NCBI RefSeq assembly: GCF_022811665.1
Contig: NZ_CP094529.1
Location: 3,067,264-3,131,263, forward strand
Length of the DNA: 64,000 nucleotides
From: Chryseobacterium oryzae
GTDB taxonomy: Bacteria > Bacteroidota > Bacteroidia > Flavobacteriales > Weeksellaceae
Direction: 5' to 3'
The translations under genes and the position numbers were made by a program. Below, piece by piece: positions 44,564 to 54,246 of this stretch (within the stretch, counting starts at the first letter, position 1; each line of letters opens with the position of its first letter). The notes under the pieces were generated by a model. The model was not told the DNA's origin. It did not search any database and saw only the letters and a program-made list of their open reading frames with translations.

Positions 44564-46789
44564 TTAAAGATTATTATCTATCGCTTCCTGCGTTTTATCG
44601 ATCCCAAAACTAATTAAAGCACCTATGTACACAAAAGTTTGAGTTGCAGGCAAAACAGGAGCACTCACCTCTCCGTTAGAAGAAAAACGATACCCGTAGA
44701 TGTTTTTGTTTCCCAAAATATTATTAACTCCGGCAACAAGAATAGTAAATGCTTTAGCATCTTTTTTTCCTAGATTAGGAAGATAATTCAAGCTGAAATT
44801 CAAAGAATTAAAGTCTTTTACTATACCTTGAGATTTCATGATATTTTCGCTATTTGCCGCAATAATATTGTAGAAAGGTCTTCCCGATGTATATGTGTAT
44901 GAAAAATTAAAACCCGTTTTCCAAGAATTTACAAATTTGCTTGCCACAACCGAAACGTTATGCTTTGCTGCAAAACTTGGATAAAGCTCTGTTGGGTAAT
45001 TCAAAAACTCTCTTCTGCTATCTAGGTAAGAATAAGAAACCCAATAATTTATATCTTTAAGCGTTTTTTTATCCCTCCAAAGTATTTCTATGCCTTTTGC
45101 GAACCCGCTTCCCTGTTGTGGAATAACTGTATTCTGAAAGCCTGTATTAATTGTTTTTACTAGATTTTTATAATCTTTGTAAAAAGCCTCCAAACGCAAT
45201 GTTCTTTTGTCTTCGCTTCTTTGAATCTGGAATATATAATGAGTGGCTTTCTGAAAATTTTGGTTGAAATTCTGTGTTAAATATCTAGATTCCGGTGTTT
45301 GGTAAAAAATACCGTATGCCAATGAGCTTACCCATTTTTCTGAAATTCTGTATGCTGCCGAGAATCGAGGTGCCACATTCCACTGATTCAGAAAGCTTGA
45401 ATTTTCTGCTCTTAAGCCTAAACTTGTAGAAAAATTTCTTCCGAATGCTAAATTACTTTCAGCAAATAATGCTGTAGTAAAGTTGTTGAGTGTATTTTTT
45501 TGCGGTACAGAATTAAATATAGAAGATTGTGATTTGTCATTTTCAGACATTAATTCAAATCCGGCTTTTACATTGCTTGCAGAAGCAATTTTTCTTTCGA
45601 AAACAGCTCTGCTGTTCCAGTATAACCCTTCAGAATTTATATTTACGTTTCCTATGCTGTTTCCTGCATTTAGAATTCCTATTTGCAAATCATTTTTATT
45701 GATGCTGAAAGAAGAGCCTATATTCATTAAATAACTGCCCATTTTCTTTTTGTAGGTAAGACTGTGAAATGTATTTTTTCCCTGAACAGAAGGTTGTTGT
45801 TCATCGTAATTTTGTTCTAAACTGGGCTGAGAAACAATGAGTGAATTGGTGTCGAAACTTCCGTAATATTTAAGAAAACCACCAGATTTTGTTCTCACTC
45901 TGAAATTTCCGTTTACAGAAACATTTCTCGGAGCTTTAATAAAGTGGGTATCAAAATTCAGGATTTTGGTAATTAAGCCTAAATTAAAAATATTAGCATC
46001 TAACCCATAGCTGAATGTTTTTTTCTCGTTAAGATGCTGATAATTTCCTCCCAAAGAAAATGGAAAAATATTAAAAGAATATGAACTTTCATCGGGCATA
46101 TCAACACTTTCCAGTAATAAAACAGATGATAAAGCCTGTCCGTACAGTGCAGAATACCCACCGCTGGAAAAAACACTTCCTTTGAAGATTGAAGTATTAA
46201 ATCTTTCTCTTCCTGCAAGACCGGGAACCGAACTGCTGAAATAATTGTTAACAAGATTTCCGTCTATGTAGTATTTGGTTTCTGCACCGGTTCCACCTCT
46301 TACAAAAAGACCTTCGCTGTCGCCTGCGTTCTGTACTCCGGGAAGAAATTTATATCCTGTAGTAGTTTGTCCCTGAGAACCTGCTGTAGTGTAAATATCC
46401 ATGGGAGTGAGTGCTGCTGTAGCCCGTTTTCTGTCACTTGCTTCTATAGAGCCAGCAGAAATAACTACGGCATCTATTTCGTTTACTTGCTCTTTAACAT
46501 CTGCATTTACAACCAGATTTTCATTGGCTATAGAGATATTTTTTTGTACTTCTGCATATTTAGGATGCGAAAATATGAGAATATGACTTCCCTTTTCTGT
46601 GGTTTCAAAAGAAAAACTACCTTCTTTGTCTGTGGTTGCTCCGTCATAAGTATCTTTAAGCGTTACATTAACTTCAGCTATACCTTTATTCTTAAACGTA
46701 ACTTTACCGGAAATTTTAACCTGCGAAAAGGCAAATGCAAAGCCTAAAAGGAGGAGAAAGCCGAATAGTTTTTGAAATAGAATTTTCAT
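44564..46789 (-). CDS. TonB-dependent receptor
   Basis: The 741-residue protein has a signal peptide ending near FAFSQ. A carboxypeptidase-regulatory-like domain (ISGKVTFKNKGIAEVNVTLKD, residues 25-105) precedes a plug with GYKFLPGVQNAGDSEGLFVRGG near 148-170. A 22-strand-like barrel ends at VYIGALISFG, with a short non-aromatic extension. It lacks a clear SusC signature. A TAnnTTTG promoter was not seen. It is followed by the small TPR-like gene, and the ligand is unknown. Confidence 0.9.
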   Translation of the reverse strand: MKILFQKLFGFLLLLGFAFAFSQVKISGKVTFKNKGIAEVNVTLKDTYDGATTDKEGSFSFETTEKGSHILIFSHPKYAEVQKNISIANENLVVNADVKEQVNEIDAVVISAGSIEASDRKRATAALTPMDIYTTAGSQGQTTTGYKFLPGVQNAGDSEGLFVRGGTGAETKYYIDGNLVNNYFSSSVPGLAGRERFNTSIFKGSVFSSGGYSALYGQALSSVLLLESVDMPDESSYSFNIFPFSLGGNYQHLNEKKTFSYGLDANIFNLGLITKILNFDTHFIKAPRNVSVNGNFRVRTKSGGFLKYYGSFDTNSLIVSQPSLEQNYDEQQPSVQGKNTFHSLTYKKKMGSYLMNIGSSFSINKNDLQIGILNAGNSIGNVNINSEGLYWNSRAVFERKIASASNVKAGFELMSENDKSQSSIFNSVPQKNTLNNFTTALFAESNLAFGRNFSTSLGLRAENSSFLNQWNVAPRFSAAYRISEKWVSSLAYGIFYQTPESRYLTQNFNQNFQKATHYIFQIQRSEDKRTLRLEAFYKDYKNLVKTINTGFQNTVIPQQGSGFAKGIEILWRDKKTLKDINYWVSYSYLDSRREFLNYPTELYPSFAAKHNVSVVASKFVNSWKTGFNFSYTYTSGRPFYNIIAANSENIMKSQGIVKDFNSLNFSLNYLPNLGKKDAKAFTILVAGVNNILGNKNIYGYRFSSNGEVSAPVLPATQTFVYIGALISFGIDKTQEAIDNNL

Positions 46790-46917
46790 GGATGTTTTAA
46801 TTTTCTGTAAAATTATACTGAAAACTATTCTAAAAACTATTTTTGTTACTGAATCGTTATTTCTGCTTACTGAATCGTTTTTATTGAAATGAGCAGCTCT
46901 AAAACATTTTCTAAATC

Positions 46918-46949
46918 ATAAAAAAACCACCAACTTTCGTTGATGGTTT
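46918..46949 (-). terminator. Terminator of the tail-specific protease gene
   Basis: On the minus strand AAACCATCAAC and GTTGGTGGTTT pair around GAAA with one T-G pair and end in a T run. Confidence 0.85.
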
Positions 46950-46956
46950 ATCATAT

Positions 46957-49086
46957 TTATTGTTTAAACTTCATGTCTGCAACAATATTCATCGCTTCCT
47001 GAAGGTAAGAATCTTTCTGAAGATTTTTTATCCAAAACTCGGATTTCTTTTTAAATACCTCATCTTTTTTCTCTCTTTCTATTTCTGAAGGATACATCGC
47101 AAATTTCAGCCCATTATCAAATTTAGAAAGTTTCTTAAATTTCTCAATCTGAGCTTTTCTTTGCTTCATCAACTCATTAAATTTATTGATATTTAAAGTA
47201 ATGGTTTCTTCTTTATTCAGTTTTTCTCTCCATTGTGCAGATTCCAGAAGTAACTGGTAGTTTGAATTTTTTGCCATTCTTTCATTGCTCGCTTTTTCTA
47301 AAGTTTTTACATCTAGACCATTCAGCTTTTGGAAGTTGGCACTAGGAATTTTATCCCATGCAAGAGCAAATTCATCATATCTTTCACCAATTTCTGCATA
47401 GGTAAAGAAATCTTTCATCTGAATATCAGAAACAATGCCTTTTCTTTGGTTAGACTCGCCGGTAATTCTGTAAAACTTCTGAATCGTTAGTTTTAAAGAT
47501 CCGAAATCATCTTCAGTATTCAAAAATCTGTTTAAATCTACGAAAGTCTGTACTGTACCTTTTCCAAACGACTGTGGAGAACCTACAATAATCGCTCTGC
47601 CATAATCCTGCATTGCTCCGGCAAGAATTTCTGAAGCAGAAGCAGAAAGTTCGTTTTGCATAATAACCAAAGGACCCGTCCAAATAGGTGTTTCCTGTTT
47701 GTTTTTAAGCGTCTGAATTTTTCCGTTCCCGTCTTTTACCTGAACATAAGGTCCTGCGTTCATGAACAATCCCATAATATCGCCAACTTCCGTTAAAGAA
47801 CCTCCACCATTATTTCTTAAATCCAGAACAATTCCTTCAATTCCCTGAGCTTTCAGTTTAACGATTTCATTTTTAATATCATCGGATGCGTTTCTTCCTT
47901 TTTCATCTTCAAAATCCGCATTAAAGCTTGGTAAATTAATAAAACCATATTTTTTTCCGTTCGGAGAATTTACAATAATACTTTTAGCAAAAGTATCTTC
48001 AATGGCAACTTCTTCACGAATCATTGTTACGTCTCTTATGGTACCGTCTTTCTTCTGAACCGTTAAAGTTACCGGAGTTCCCTTTTCTCCACGAATTAAC
48101 CTCACAGCTTCATCCGAAAGCATTCCTACCACATTTACTGCATCTTCTTTCGGTTTAGATCTTACTTTCAGGATTTTATCTCCTTCAGAAAGCTGTTTAG
48201 ATTTCCAAGCAGGAGCACCAATCGTTAATGCACCCAAATATAAATTTCCTTTTTTCTCCTGAATTAAGGCTCCAATACCAATTACTTTTCCTTTAAACTG
48301 GGTATCAAAATCTTCTTTATCTTTTGGAGAATAATAATTGGTGTGCGGATCGAAAACTTCTGTATACGCGTTCATATACACCGTAAACCAATCCATTTTT
48401 TTTCTTTTTTTGAATCTGGTAAAGGTTTCTTTCACCAAATCTTTTACCTCATCTGTAGCTTTTGTAAGCTTTTGCTGAGGCGAAAGAACTTCCAATTTTA
48501 TGGTATCTTTCAGTTTAAATTTCTGTACAGAATCTTTTTTCTCTTTTTGAGTTTCTTCTTTGCTGTTCATCGATTCAATTTCCTGAAGAATATTGTACTT
48601 GATGAATTTTTTCCACTCATTATACTGATCCTGTTTGTTTACAGGTGTTTTTTTGAGTTTCGGCTCAAGAATTAGCGATTCGTCTTCTTCAAGATTTATG
48701 GGCTTACTGAAAATATCCTGAGTCATTTTATCGATTTCATCAACTCTTTGGTACAATCTGTCTATGGTAAGCTTGTAAAATGTGAGATCTCCCTGAGTGA
48801 TATAATCATCAAGCTTTGTTTCGTGTTTAGAAAATTCATCCATATCAGACTGCAGAAAATATCTTTTCGCAGGATCTATCATTTCAAAATAATGCTTGTA
48901 AACATCCTTAGAATACGCATCATTGAAAGCTTTTGGACTGTAATGTAAGTAAGAAAGAGTATTTTTAACACTCACCATAATCGTCTGCATCTTTTCATCA
49001 TCATTTTTAGGTGAATTGAAACAAAACATAAGACTTGTTAATGGAATGAGGAGTAAAAATTTATTCAGTTTGAAATTTTTCCACAT
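46957..49086 (-). CDS. prc: Carboxy-terminal processing (tail-specific) protease
   Basis: This 709-residue S41 protease acts in the periplasm, cutting proteins from the C-terminus. The N-terminus holds a signal or anchor (FLLLIPLTSLMF). A PDZ domain lies near 240-340 (IGALIQEKKGNLYLGALTIG). The catalytic Ser is in ELSASASEILAGAM and the Lys in SPQSFGKGTVQTF. A C-terminal coiled tail with many Lys/Glu is typical of the Prc (Tsp) subgroup. The gene is single and diverges from surE. Confidence 0.93.
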   Translation of the reverse strand: MWKNFKLNKFLLLIPLTSLMFCFNSPKNDDEKMQTIMVSVKNTLSYLHYSPKAFNDAYSKDVYKHYFEMIDPAKRYFLQSDMDEFSKHETKLDDYITQGDLTFYKLTIDRLYQRVDEIDKMTQDIFSKPINLEEDESLILEPKLKKTPVNKQDQYNEWKKFIKYNILQEIESMNSKEETQKEKKDSVQKFKLKDTIKLEVLSPQQKLTKATDEVKDLVKETFTRFKKRKKMDWFTVYMNAYTEVFDPHTNYYSPKDKEDFDTQFKGKVIGIGALIQEKKGNLYLGALTIGAPAWKSKQLSEGDKILKVRSKPKEDAVNVVGMLSDEAVRLIRGEKGTPVTLTVQKKDGTIRDVTMIREEVAIEDTFAKSIIVNSPNGKKYGFINLPSFNADFEDEKGRNASDDIKNEIVKLKAQGIEGIVLDLRNNGGGSLTEVGDIMGLFMNAGPYVQVKDGNGKIQTLKNKQETPIWTGPLVIMQNELSASASEILAGAMQDYGRAIIVGSPQSFGKGTVQTFVDLNRFLNTEDDFGSLKLTIQKFYRITGESNQRKGIVSDIQMKDFFTYAEIGERYDEFALAWDKIPSANFQKLNGLDVKTLEKASNERMAKNSNYQLLLESAQWREKLNKEETITLNINKFNELMKQRKAQIEKFKKLSKFDNGLKFAMYPSEIEREKKDEVFKKKSEFWIKNLQKDSYLQEAMNIVADMKFKQ

Positions 49087-49233
49087 AAATCTATAATATA
49101 TTTTATTAAATTTTTTAAGAATTATTTTTATTAGTAGCTATAATTAAATTACCGTTACAAATTATCAAAATTAATACCTTATTTAGAATAATCAATTAGT
49201 TTTAAGTAATTTTGTTACAATTAAATTTTTTAT

Positions 49234-50004
49234 ATGGAAAAACCACTTATTCTGGTTACCAACGATGATGGTATTACTGCTCCGGGAATCAGAAATCTTG
49301 TAGAATTTATGAATGAGATAGGAGAAGTAATTGTGGTGGCTCCCAATTCTCCGCAAAGCGGAAAAGGTCATGCAATTACCATCAATTCTACTTTAAGCTA
49401 CGAAGAACTGCATTTAGATGGTCCTCAAAAAGATTTTTCTTGCAGCGGAACGCCAGTAGACTGTGTAAAGATGGCATTAGATAAAATTCTTCCCAGAAGA
49501 CCAGATATTGTGGTTTCAGGAATTAATCACGGAGCCAATTCTTCCATTAATGTAATTTATTCGGGTACAATGTCTGCTGCGGTTGAAGGTGGTGTGGAAG
49601 GACTTCCGTCTATTGGCTTTTCTTTACTGGATTTCAGTTGGGAGGCAGATTTTACACAGGCTAAAGAATATATACAGAAAATTGTTAAAAAAACTTTAGA
49701 AAATCCTATGCCTAAAGGTGTTGTATTAAATGTGAACATTCCAAAACTTCAAAAAGATGAAATAAAAGGGGTGAAAATATGCAAACAGGCGAACGCTAAA
49801 TGGGAAGAAAGTTTCGATGAACGCATTAATCCACACGGAAAAAAATATTACTGGCTTACAGGATATTTCAACAATATGGATGAGTCTGAAGATGCAGACG
49901 AAACAGCTTTGGCAAATGGCTATATTTCTATTGTTCCAGTAAAATTCGATCTTACAGCGTACGAATACATGAATACTTTAAATGAAATAATGAAATTCGA
50001 TTAA
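49234..50004 (+). CDS. surE: 5'/3'-nucleotidase SurE
   Basis: SurE dephosphorylates nucleoside monophosphates. LVTNDDGITAPGI near residue 7 holds the metal-binding DD pair, CSGTPVDCVKMAL follows near 84 and GINHGANSSINVIYSGTMSAA near 110. The length of 256 is normal. A TAATTTTG -7 box lies at 49207-49214. It is single and ends at a strong bidirectional hairpin. Confidence 0.95.
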   Translation: MEKPLILVTNDDGITAPGIRNLVEFMNEIGEVIVVAPNSPQSGKGHAITINSTLSYEELHLDGPQKDFSCSGTPVDCVKMALDKILPRRPDIVVSGINHGANSSINVIYSGTMSAAVEGGVEGLPSIGFSLLDFSWEADFTQAKEYIQKIVKKTLENPMPKGVVLNVNIPKLQKDEIKGVKICKQANAKWEESFDERINPHGKKYYWLTGYFNNMDESEDADETALANGYISIVPVKFDLTAYEYMNTLNEIMKFD

Positions 50005-50025
50005 TAACGCTTTAATAAAAACACT

Positions 50026-50074
50026 CAAAAAGACAGATTTCTAAATTTTGAATAGTAGAAATCTGTCTTTTATT
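50026..50074. terminator. Bidirectional terminator
   Basis: AAAGACAGATTTCTA and TAGAAATCTGTCTTT form a 15-bp stem around 13 nt, between the convergent surE and the glycosyltransferase. The latter ends inside the right flank. Confidence 0.85.
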
Positions 50075-51272
50075 TTCTATTCTTCTCCTCGATCCAGCGA
50101 CTCATATATTTGGTTGAGTTGAGTTGATGATGCTGCAGGATTTTGCCAAGGTAATTCTCGTTTCTGTGAGCCTGCAGATGGTCTTCAATTTTAGAAATTC
50201 TTTCCCAAAACAAACCGACATACAATTGCTTATCAAACATTTGTTTCAATATCTCATAAGCATTTTCATTGGCCAGATTCCAAAGCGTCTCACTTTGATA
50301 TAACTCGATGGCTTTTTCTACAAACATTTCATCAGAATCTTCGATAAAACCATTCCAGGGCAAATCTTTATGCATCGCTTCGGCACCGACAGTCGTTGTA
50401 ACATTTGGTAAGCCAAACTGCATACTTTCCCAAAGTTTCCCTTTCAGACCTGCACCAAAAGGAATGGGTGCCAACAAAATTCTGTATTCATTAAAAATAA
50501 ATTCGACATTTTCTGCCCTACCCTTCACTAAAAAACCTTCTTTCTCGTTGTGGAGTTGGTAAACCTTATCAGAAGCATACGCACCGTAAATATGGAGTTT
50601 AGCTTCCGGAAGTTGTCTTCGGATCGATTTCCAGATAGATTTCAATTTGAGAACCGTTTGCCAATTAGGCTCGTGGAGGAAATTTCCGATGCTTACAAAA
50701 TGTTTTCTCTCAGAAAAAGGTGTTTTATTTTTCTCGATTTTCTCTGTCAGAAAAGGAATATAAAGCAGAATATCCGGATTGATTCTGAATTGATTTATCA
50801 ACAATTGATACTCAACTTCAGAAATAATCAACGATAAATCACATCGTAGCACCGACGCCATTTCTCGTTTGAAAACATCATTTACCAAATCCCTATTTTC
50901 CACATTCTTCTTCTCTACAAACGCTTTCCGCCGGGCTTCTCTTAAGAAATGCAAATCTTCTGTATCCAGGATTTTTATCGCATTAGGACAACTTTCAGAA
51001 ACGCGCCAACCAAACTGCTCCTCGGTCACATAGCGGTCAAAAAGGAAAATGTCGGGATTTAGATTTCGGATTTTATCATCAAAACTCTCGTTATTGATCT
51101 CTATTTTTTCCACCTCTATCTTTTCCGAAAACTCTATGTTATTAGAAGCGGTCAAAAACGTTATTCGGTAATGGTTTTCAGAAAATAACTGCATCAATTG
51201 CATCATCCGATGTCCTGCCGCCGTAGAAGCCGGCTCCGGAATAACGAGTCCTATAATAACGAGATGTTTCAC
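50070..51272 (-). CDS. Glycosyltransferase, GT-B fold
   Basis: The 400-residue protein has the GT-B opening LVIIGLVIPEPASTAAGHRMMQL. The donor region carries FVSIGNFLHEPNWQ, KLHIYGAYA and IPFGAGLKGKLWESMQFGLPNVTTTVGAEAM, where the conserved G-x-K-x-K/x-W-E-x-M-x-x-G-L-P-x-V pattern binds the nucleotide sugar. It starts with GTG at 51272. It looks alone and is the first gene of the stretch that seems richer in GC. Confidence 0.83.
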   Translation of the reverse strand: MKHLVIIGLVIPEPASTAAGHRMMQLMQLFSENHYRITFLTASNNIEFSEKIEVEKIEINNESFDDKIRNLNPDIFLFDRYVTEEQFGWRVSESCPNAIKILDTEDLHFLREARRKAFVEKKNVENRDLVNDVFKREMASVLRCDLSLIISEVEYQLLINQFRINPDILLYIPFLTEKIEKNKTPFSERKHFVSIGNFLHEPNWQTVLKLKSIWKSIRRQLPEAKLHIYGAYASDKVYQLHNEKEGFLVKGRAENVEFIFNEYRILLAPIPFGAGLKGKLWESMQFGLPNVTTTVGAEAMHKDLPWNGFIEDSDEMFVEKAIELYQSETLWNLANENAYEILKQMFDKQLYVGLFWERISKIEDHLQAHRNENYLGKILQHHQLNSTKYMSRWIEEKNRK

Positions 51273-51305
51273 AGGTACAAAAATAGAAATTCTAAATCAT
51301 ATAAT

Positions 51306-51420
51306 TGGGGCAGCTATTTCCGTCCTCCGTTCCCGCTATCCCGAAAGCCATTGCATTCCCAGCGCTTTTCGGGATGAGCTCCACTCAGGTCGGGCTGCAG
51401 ATTCAGCATAAAAAGAAGTT
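51306..51420. repeat. GC-rich intergenic element with a hairpin
   Basis: This stretch is much richer in G and C than its surroundings. It contains ATCCCGAAAGC (51338-51348) and its near-perfect inverse GCTTTTCGGGAT (51364-51375). The wording GCAGCTATTTCCG...CCGTTCCCGCTATC is like a dispersed intergenic element I recall from Chryseobacterium and Flavobacterium genomes. It lies in the 251-bp gap between the divergent genes. It codes for nothing obvious. Confidence 0.55.
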
Positions 51421-51523
51421 TTGTCGTTAGGATACTATTTTAGATAAGATTTCCATATTAATCAAGTCAAAATCAGTTCTCATAATCATCAATATTCAAA
51501 AAAATAAATGCTAATTTTGGTAT

Positions 51524-52564
51524 ATGCGAATAGAAAACGAAATTAAATTAGGATTCAAAGACGTGATGTTTCGTCCAAAACGATCAACACTCAAATCCCG
51601 CTCAGAAGTGACGATAGAAAGAGAATTTACCTTTCTTCATACCCAAAAAAAATGGAGCGGCACACCACTGATTGCCGCTAATATGGACACTGTTGGTACT
51701 TTTGAAATGGCTGAAGCACTTTATAAAGACAAGATTATCACCGCGGTTCATAAACATTATAGCGTTCAGGAATGGTCTGATTTTCTGAAAGATAAACCCG
51801 ATGACTTCTACCAGTATATTGCGTTAAGTACCGGCACAGGAAAGGCGGACGAAGAAAAAATTAAAACCATCTTGCAAGCCAACCCAAAAATAGAATTTCT
51901 CTGCATTGATGTTGCCAATGGCTATTCCGAGCATTTTGTAGCGTTTGTGAAAAAAGCACGTCAGAATTTTCCTGATAAAATCATTATGGCGGGCAACGTG
52001 GTAACCGGCGAAATGGTAGAAGAATTACTTTTGGCAGGTGCCGACATCATCAAAGTGGGGATTGGTCCTGGCTCTGTTTGCACCACGCGTGTAAAAACGG
52101 GTGTCGGCTATCCGCAACTTTCCGCCATTATAGAATGTGCCGATGCAGCACACGGTCTTGGCGGTCAAATCATTGGTGATGGCGGCTGCAAAGTTCCCGG
52201 AGATGTAGCAAAAGCGTTTGGTGGCGGTGCCGATTTTGTAATGCTCGGCGGTATGTTTGCCGGACACGACGAAAGTGGTGGCGAACTCATCACAGAAAAC
52301 GGAAAAACATTCCGACTATTTTACGGAATGAGCTCCCAAACTGCGATGGATAAACACGCTGGCGGTGTTGCAGAATACCGCGCCTCGGAAGGAAAAACCG
52401 TGAAAGTCCCTTACAAAGGTCCGGTGACAGAGACTGTAAAAGATATTCTGGGTGGCGTCCGTTCGACTTGTACTTACGTTGGTGCCTCTAAACTGAAAGA
52501 GTTATCGAAAAGAACCACGTTCATCCGTGTTCAGGAGCAGGAAAATCAGGTGTTTGGCGGATAA
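51524..52564 (+). CDS. guaC: GMP reductase
   Basis: GuaC converts GMP to IMP with NADPH. The catalytic cysteine is in [15 protein letters not shown] (about residue 186). [36 protein letters not shown] and [17 protein letters not shown] are typical of GuaC rather than IMP dehydrogenase, and there is no CBS insert. The length of 346 matches E. coli GuaC (347). A TAATTTTG box ends only 5 nt before the ATG, so the transcript could be leaderless. Base composition is clearly richer in GC than in most of the window. Confidence 0.95.
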   Translation: MRIENEIKLGFKDVMFRPKRSTLKSRSEVTIEREFTFLHTQKKWSGTPLIAANMDTVGTFEMAEALYKDKIITAVHKHYSVQEWSDFLKDKPDDFYQYIALSTGTGKADEEKIKTILQANPKIEFLCIDVANGYSEHFVAFVKKARQNFPDKIIMAGNVVTGEMVEELLLAGADIIKVGIGPGSVCTTRVKTGVGYPQLSAIIECADAAHGLGGQIIGDGGCKVPGDVAKAFGGGADFVMLGGMFAGHDESGGELITENGKTFRLFYGMSSQTAMDKHAGGVAEYRASEGKTVKVPYKGPVTETVKDILGGVRSTCTYVGASKLKELSKRTTFIRVQEQENQVFGG

Positions 52565-52692
52565 AGTTTATGAATGATCTATAATAACACCTTAATTTTC
52601 AGTCATTTAAAAATATAATTATTGTATTTTATAAATTAAAACTACTCTAATTAAAGGATTGATTATCAGGTAATTAAAGAATAAAAAGGGTG

Positions 52693-52718
52693 TGTCTCCG
52701 ACATTGATGTCGGAGACA
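52693..52718. promoter_or_regulatory. 26-bp palindrome upstream of the Doc-type module
   Basis: TGTCTCCGACAT and ATGTCGGAGACA are perfect inverse copies separated by TG, 14 nt before the ATG at 52733. The position and symmetry suit an operator for autoregulation by the DNA-binding protein. A hairpin acting on the transcript is the main alternative; there is no T run, so a terminator is unlikely. Confidence 0.7.
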
Positions 52719-52732
52719 TCAAACTAAATAAT

Positions 52733-53758
52733 ATGAAAAGAGACTTAACAAATTCTCCTGTTGAAAGAAAAAATGTATTAAATAATAATATAGCAATCCC
52801 TGAAATATATAAGGCGGTAAGCTTTCCTGGTGTTCTTCTTGAAAAAAAATTCCGTTATACAAAACAGCAGCTTTCAGAATTTTTTGAAGTTGACGTTAGA
52901 ACTATTGAAAGGGTTTTAGCAAATAACGAAGACGAAATTATTTCAAATGGATACGAAGTTCTTACTGGAAATCGATTAAAGATATTTAAAGAAGAATTTA
53001 TCAAAATAATTAATCCTCATTACAAAGAAGAATTAAATAAAGCTCCATCTTTAGGTGTTTTTACATTTAAAGCTTTATTGAACTTTGGAATGTTATTAAC
53101 TGACTCTGAGAGAGCTAGGCAAATTCGATCACTCATTTTGGACATTGTTATAGATGTTTTAAATGAAAAAGTGCAAGGTCATACAAAATTTATCAATCAA
53201 AGAGAAGAACAATATCTTTTTGTTGCTATGGATGAATTTGATTATAGAACTAAATTTACAAATGCTATTGATCATTATATTGAAAAGAATAATTTTAAGT
53301 ATTCTCAACTTACTGATAAAGTATATAAAAGTATATTTAAAGAAAATGCGAGTGAGTATAAAAAAATTCTTCGTTTAAACTCTAAACAGAGCGTTCGTTC
53401 TACTTTTTACACAGAAATTTTAAGAATTATATCCGACTATGAAAATGCTTTTGCTGTCGAGTTAGAAGATTGCTTTAATGAAAAAGGCAGAAAATTAACT
53501 CTTACAGAAGCACATTCTTTATTTAATGATTTTTCCAAAAGAGCTGAAAAGATGATGTATGCTTCTATACAAGATGCTAGAAGTAAAATGGCTAGTCGGG
53601 ATTTAGCTTTTAGAGATGCCTTACATGAAAAATTAGAGGACTACATAAAAGAAGTTTCGGAAGAAGATTTTGAAAAATTTTTAGGAGAACAGAGTATGAC
53701 AATAGAACGGCGTTTGGAAGAGAACAAAGATGTATTTAAAAGATTAAAAAATAGATAA
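52733..53758 (+). CDS. DNA-binding protein, probable antitoxin/regulator of a Doc module
   Basis: The 341-residue protein has a helix-turn-helix near residues 43-65 (TKQQLSEFFEVDVRTIERVL). A middle part (FKALLNFGMLLTDSERARQI, then RSLILDIVID) is like RhuM/BRO-type phage-related regulators. The C-terminal 150 residues are charged and helical (LTEAHSLFNDFSKRAEKMMY, FEKFLGEQSMTIERRLEENK). It is far larger than the usual Phd partner (about 73). The gene is AT-rich compared with guaC and sits behind a palindrome. It ends 2 nt before the doc gene. The antitoxin role is inferred from context. Confidence 0.7.
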   Translation: MKRDLTNSPVERKNVLNNNIAIPEIYKAVSFPGVLLEKKFRYTKQQLSEFFEVDVRTIERVLANNEDEIISNGYEVLTGNRLKIFKEEFIKIINPHYKEELNKAPSLGVFTFKALLNFGMLLTDSERARQIRSLILDIVIDVLNEKVQGHTKFINQREEQYLFVAMDEFDYRTKFTNAIDHYIEKNNFKYSQLTDKVYKSIFKENASEYKKILRLNSKQSVRSTFYTEILRIISDYENAFAVELEDCFNEKGRKLTLTEAHSLFNDFSKRAEKMMYASIQDARSKMASRDLAFRDALHEKLEDYIKEVSEEDFEKFLGEQSMTIERRLEENKDVFKRLKNR

Positions 53759-53760
53759 TA

Positions 53761-54246
53761 ATGCTACTTTATTTCCCTAAAGAATTTGCTATCAAAATTC
53801 ATGACAAAATTTTAGATATTTCAGGTGGACATAAAGGTATTAAGGATGAAGGCAATATTGAAAGTCCACTATACCACATCCAACAAGACATATATTATCC
53901 ATATCTTGAAGATAAACTCACACATTTAGTTTTTTGTTTCAATAAATTCCATGCTTTCAATGATGGTAATAAGCGAACATCAATTGCTCTAGGTGCTTTC
54001 TTTTTACAAACGAATGGTTTTGGAAATATCGTGAATAAATTTATTCGAGAAATGGAAAATATTGCTGTTGCTGTTGCCGACAATGTTATTGGTAAAGAAT
54101 TATTGCACGATATTATAGCATCTATTATTTATGATGATGATTATGATGAAATAATAAAATTAAAAATTTTCGATACTTTAAATAGTATTAACAAGGATGT
54201 AGGAATTAATCTCGCTGACAATAACACTTTTTGGGATTTATATTAA
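53761..54246 (+). CDS. doc: Doc-type (Fic-fold) toxin
   Basis: The 161-residue protein has the Doc motif HAFNDGNKRT at residues 64-73. A lysine replaces the glycine of true Fic AMP-transferases, as in Doc, which phosphorylates EF-Tu. An N-terminal GNIESPLYHIQ stretch (31-41) resembles the part preceding the motif in Doc. The C-terminus after about 125 is an acidic extension beyond P1 Doc (126 residues). It follows the DNA-binding protein by 2 nt and overlaps the 3' end of the convergent nucleosidase gene by 4 nt. Confidence 0.85.
   Translation: MLLYFPKEFAIKIHDKILDISGGHKGIKDEGNIESPLYHIQQDIYYPYLEDKLTHLVFCFNKFHAFNDGNKRTSIALGAFFLQTNGFGNIVNKFIREMENIAVAVADNVIGKELLHDIIASIIYDDDYDEIIKLKIFDTLNSINKDVGINLADNNTFWDLY

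Noticed and set aside
53950..53980. Doc motif as a Fic AMP-transferase
   Set aside because: The Fic motif needs GN-x-G/K-x-x-R; here the form is H-x-F-x-x-G-N-K-R-T, which is the Doc type.
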